A DNA stretch of 64,000 nucleotides from Rhodeus uyekii (Eukaryota > Chordata > Actinopteri > Cypriniformes > Acheilognathidae), in contig JAWRVZ010000025.1 in the NCBI GenBank assembly GCA_037043235.1, positions 2,755,501 through 2,819,500 of the forward strand, given 5' to 3'. Shown in pieces: positions 61,266 through 64,000 of the stretch (position 1 is its first letter; the number at the start of each line of letters is the position of its first letter). Made by a program: the position numbers and the translations under genes. The notes beneath the pieces are model-generated. The model did not search any database. It was not told the DNA's origin and saw only the letters and a list, made by a program, of their open reading frames with translations.

Positions 61266-61349
61266 TCACTCCTCTTCCTATCAGCAGGAGAGGAAGTACG
61301 TATATATAGACATGTTTGACTCACCTACAGCTCTGACATTTTCGGCATC
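61266..61349 (+). repeat. 84-bp direct repeat 2 (recombinase element)
   Basis: Identical to 58684-58767. It continues into the right arm (CCTCCACCACCCC), exactly as in the solo copies. Confidence 0.95.
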
Positions 61350-61519
61350 CCTCCACCACCCCAACTCCTCACACTTAATTGTTCCTATCAAAATTCAGGA
61401 TACGGGGGGAGTGCTCCGTGTTCGGGCTAAATACCGAGCTCGGAGCCCTCTCCTCGGACAGCACGCCAAATACGCTTACCATTTATTGCTCCTGAATCAT
61501 TCGTAAGTGTGAACTCGTG

Positions 61520-61633
61520 AATGAGTGATATTGGGAACTGATGAGTGACGGGGAGAAAAGTAACGGGGAACATGTGACAACGACAAGGTAAACTAAGAGT
61601 CCAGAGTAAAGTGAATCTAACATAAACGTGACA
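61520..61633 (-). repeat. gypsy 3' LTR, inner part
   Basis: Matches 62852-62966 (GGGAACTGATGAGTGACGGG, AACATGTGACAACGACAAGG) and ends CGTGACA at 61633, the TG start on the minus strand. The LTR resumes immediately after the recombinase element. Confidence 0.9.
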
Positions 61634-61655
61634 TTACACCACCCCCCCCGGAAGG
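61634..61655 (-). promoter_or_regulatory. Polypurine tract of the gypsy element
   Basis: The minus strand reads CCGGGGGGGGTGGTGTAA directly before the 3' LTR start TGTCACG. This is the position and composition of the plus-strand DNA priming site in LTR retrotransposons. Confidence 0.7.
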
Positions 61656-61732
61656 CACGACCTCGCGCTGGAGAAAGTACAAAACAGGGTGGGGGGGCGG
61701 GCTGGAGTGCCGGCGGTGGTTCTGGTGGTGCC

Positions 61733-62125
61733 GGCTGCGGAGACTCTGGCTGGGCCGGCTGTGGAGACTCTGGCTGGGCCGGCTGCGGAGACTCTGGCTG
61801 GGCCAGCTGGAGTACCGGAGGCGGCTCCGGCAGGTCCCGGAATTCCAGAGGCGGCTCCGGCGGGTCCCGGAATTCCAGAGGCGGCTCCGGCGGGTCCCGG
61901 AATTCCAGAGGCGGCTCCGGCGGGTCCCGGAATTCCAGAGGCGGCTCCGGCGGGTCCCGGAATTCCAGAGGCGGCTCCGGCGGGTCGGGCCACGGCTGCT
62001 CCGGCGGGTCGGGCCACGGCTGCTCCGGCGGGTCGGGCCACGGCTGCTCCGGCGGGTCGGGCCACGGCTGCTCCGGCGGGTCGGGCCACGGCTGCTCCGG
62101 CGGGACGGGCCACGGCTGCTCCGGA
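61733..62125. repeat. Three-tier minisatellite (24-, 30-, 24-bp units)
   Basis: 61733-61805: three units of CTGCGGAGACTCTGGCTGGG plus CCGG. 61818-61980: about five to six 30-bp units with GGCGGCTCCGGCGGGTCCCG and GAATTCCAGA. 61976-62125: about six 24-bp units with CCGGCGGGTCGGGCCACGGC and TGCT. Unit lengths are multiples of three, so the Gag-tail frame is preserved. Confidence 0.92.
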
Positions 62126-62648
62126 CTCTCGGGGAAGCAGTTCAGGCGGCTCCAGACGCTCGGGGAAGCAGTTCATCATGTTCGGCCGCTCGAGGAAACA
62201 GTTTTGGCTCGGCCGCTAGGGAAAATAGAGGCCACAGGAATATTCCGCTTACCCCGTTTACGGCGACGGCGCGGTGGTCGGGAGCGATGGCTCAGATGTA
62301 ACACCTGGGGGAACCTCCCCAACCTCGTACTCCAATCTCGTGCTGTGGCTCAATGGGTTGATGTACTCCGCCAGCGATTCTCTTGGGCACTGTTGCGCCC
62401 GGATGGTTAACGCATCCAACCCCCACTCAAACCAAAAGTTGAGGGCTGAATCGTCCCAATTCACCCGATGGTAGAGTTTGATAAAGTCCGCAATATACTC
62501 CGTCAACGCCCGGCCGCCTTGACGGAGCGAGAGAAGGCTTAGCTCAGCTGGTCCGGGTGAATCCATAAATAAACAGTCTTTTGAGGCGACTAAACCTGGT
62601 CAGTTGTTCTGTTATAATCGTGTGTGTGTGTGTAGAGCTGGCGTACGA

Positions 62649-62966
62649 TGCGGAACAAGGCGAGGAGCACAGGATTCAACCAAAAATACTTTAATTAACA
62701 ATGAAAACAAAACGGCACATGGGAGTGCAAACATAAGGAGGCATCCACACGTAACTAAACCACATAACTTTAACAACTGACAACAGGGGAGTGCACACGG
62801 AGAACTTAAATACTGACAGTGATTACAACTGGAACGCAAAACACCTGTGACTAATGAGTGATGATGGGAACTGATGAGTGACGGGGAGAAAAGGAACGGG
62901 GAACATGTGACAACGACAAGGTAAACTAAGAGTCCAGAGTAAAGTGAATCTAACATAAACGTGACA
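62649..62966 (-). repeat. gypsy 5' LTR
   Basis: Minus strand TGTCACGTTTATG to TTCCGCA, 318 bp. It holds the uninterrupted version of the recombinase-element insertion site: CCTGTGACTAATGAGTGATG at about 62844-62863. The Gag ATG follows 82 bases downstream, past a short (GT)n. Confidence 0.88.
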
Positions 62967-63589
62967 CTTAAAGTATGTTCAGTATTATCCAAAACAAATG
63001 AATATGGCTCTGGCAACATTTTATTACATTGGTCATTGTACAGAAATTTAATCATAATTGCATTTGAAAGAAACATACCACCTACACTGCCCTAAAGCAT
63101 GCACTATTGGTTATGCTTCAAGTGTCTTGAGTTCACATACCTTTATTCAACAATAATCTGGCCCTGTAATCACAATTAGTTTGAAAAGGAATGAAATTTT
63201 TTGGTCTTGTGCTGACAGCAATGTTCTTTTCAGCTGAAAATTGCAGTTATTTGGATCTGTGGGTAAGTTAAAAAAATGTAGGTAGAGTTACCACAGAACT
63301 ACAGTTACTACAGAACGGAGCAGGGCTACACATGTCGCTCCGCCTCATAGCTACTCTGATTGGCTCGGTCATCTTTGTCTCGAAAGATGAATCATTCAGT
63401 GTAATTTGTGTACCAATTGATTGAAAAGAATCTCCTCACATCACAATTGGGTCTCAGGTAAGATCACGATTACTAATGAGGAACAACATGTTTTCCTAAG
63501 TGGAGGGCAAAGTCTGATATAATGCTTTGCAGTATAGGTCAATTTAGCTTAATTATGAAATTTAATGGGGTGTTTTTACATGTAAAATG
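62967..63589. other. No recognised gene
   Basis: Spacer between the gypsy element and the pogo-like end; nothing identified. Confidence 0.5.
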
Positions 63590-63664
63590 TGTTCTAAGAT
63601 ACGAAAAACTCATTATACGAAGGCCGCCTCGGAACGGATTAATTTCGTATCTCGAGGTACCACT

Positions 63665-63668
<4 letters not shown>
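63590..63668. repeat. pogo/mariner-like MITE terminus
   Basis: Read on the minus strand it is ACAGTGGTACCTCGAGATAC, then GAAATTAATCCGTTCCGAGG, a terminal sequence type common in fish Tigger-like MITEs. Only one end is seen. Confidence 0.6.

Positions 63669-64000
<332 letters not shown>

Larger units (their letters stand above)
58615..61519 (+). mobile_element. Tyrosine-recombinase element with 84-bp direct repeats (full copy D)
   Basis: 2905 bp. The termini GATGTTTTATTAACAAAG and GTGAACTCGTG are identical to those of solo copies B and C. Order: left arm (58615-58683), direct repeat 1 (58684-58767), cassette (58768-61265), direct repeat 2 (61266-61349), right arm (61350-61519). The solos equal left arm + one repeat + right arm. 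The cassette holds one ORF (58804-60480) and two tandem arrays; there is no RT, RNase H or Gag. Flanks are AAAT (left) and AATG (right), so a short duplication is likely but imperfect. Candidate classes: a Crypton-like DNA transposon, or a deleted Ngaro-type element. The split A1...B1A2B2 repeats of Ngaro are not seen. Confidence 0.85.
61634..62566 (-). pseudogene. gypsy Gag with collagen-like Pro/Ala/Gly repeat tail
   Basis: Structural protein of an LTR retrotransposon. The minus strand starts ATG at 62566 (MDSPGPAELSLLSLRQGG), then ALTEYIADFIKLYHRVNWDD, ALNFWFEWGLD and ESLAEYINPLSHSTRLEYEV, the retrotransposon Gag pattern of fish gypsy elements (LxEYIxDFxxLxHxVxW). A stop follows at 62258. 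A second open frame (62179 to 61634) continues with DELLP/ELLPRESGAA and long repeats of VARPAGAA and SGIPGPAGAA, ending at the polypurine tract. No zinc knuckle, protease or RT is present. The repeats are a minisatellite expansion. It is nonautonomous. Confidence 0.8.
58410..62966 (-). mobile_element. Internally deleted gypsy element with a recombinase element nested in its 3' LTR
   Basis: In minus orientation: 5' LTR 62649-62966, leader, Gag-like ORF, proline/alanine-rich repeat region, polypurine tract next to 61634, then a 3' LTR (61633 to 58410) interrupted by 58615-61519. No protease, RT or integrase is present between Gag and the polypurine tract, so the element is nonautonomous. The two LTRs, once the insert is removed, are about 315 and 318 bp and nearly identical by eye. 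No flanking target duplication was found. Confidence 0.85.

Noticed and set aside
61003..61506. Plus-strand ORF of 167 codons across the right end of the recombinase element
   Set aside because: It is a reading of the 54-55-bp tandem array and the right arm. The repeat unit is near a multiple of three, which keeps the frame open by chance.
58615..61519. Interpreting the element as an ordinary LTR retrotransposon with its solo LTRs elsewhere
   Set aside because: In an LTR element both complete solo units would flank the interior. Here the left arm and right arm each occur once and only the 84-bp middle part is doubled. There is also no RT and no TG...CA ends.
58615..61519. Interpreting it as a standard Ngaro/PAT element
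   Set aside because: No split A1...B1A2B2 repeat arrangement is visible and the cassette has no room for Gag and RT. A deleted derivative is still possible.
61628..62410. Plus-strand Gly/Ser-rich ORFs of 260 and 176 codons
   Set aside because: They are antisense shadows of the minisatellite in the minus-strand Gag tail. Gag homology lies on the minus strand.

Overview
The window looks like repeat-rich, AT-rich intergenic or intronic DNA from a teleost fish. The repeats point to an otophysan (carp, loach or catfish relative): DIRS-type tyrosine-recombinase retrotransposons, several Tc1 families, hAT, piggyBac and pogo MITEs, L2-like LINEs, a tRNA-derived SINE and Ty3/gypsy LTRs. That placement is inference. 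I see no complete host gene, no tRNA, rRNA or other RNA gene, and no bacterial-type feature. The only candidate host coding sequence is one terminal-exon-like segment near 22.75 kb and one small coiled-coil-like ORF near 23.6 kb.

Layout. 1-1421: 3' end of a DIRS element with an apparently intact recombinase and a perfect 58-bp inverted repeat. 3.3-4.4 kb: Tc1 fragment, DIRS reverse-transcriptase fragment and a short 'solo' element. 7.6-11.2 kb: DIRS remnants, one cleanly split by a piggyBac-like MITE. 11.5-13.1 kb: a Tc1 copy complete at both ends but with a frameshifted transposase. 16.8-21.8 kb: nested Tc1s, a hAT MITE, a duplicated unknown repeat and an L2-like fragment. 22.7-29 kb: candidate exons and LTR pieces. 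30.1-31.2 kb: pogo-like MITE. 32.5-33.7 kb: decayed Tc1. 36.7-37.8 kb: hAT-like element. 39.4-40.1 kb: second pogo-like MITE. 41.4 kb, 56.9 kb and 58.6 kb: further members of the solo-element family. 48-57 kb: IS630-like transposase remnant, LINE fragments and LTR remnants. 58.4-63.0 kb: an internally deleted gypsy element whose 3' LTR is interrupted by a 2.9-kb tyrosine-recombinase element. The window ends in a long (TA)n tract and a second Gag-like proline-rich segment.

The most interesting object is 58615-61519. A tyrosine recombinase of about 558 codons, with all catalytic residues visible and a SAP-like N-terminal segment, lies with two tandem-repeat arrays between two identical 84-bp direct repeats. 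Outside those repeats are short arms that occur joined, with a single 84-bp copy, in three other places in the window. Two of those solo copies have perfect 4-bp target duplications. This reads as a carrier element of about 324 bp into which (or out of which) a recombinase cassette moves by recombination at the 84-bp repeat. The sister LTR of the host gypsy element preserves the empty site.
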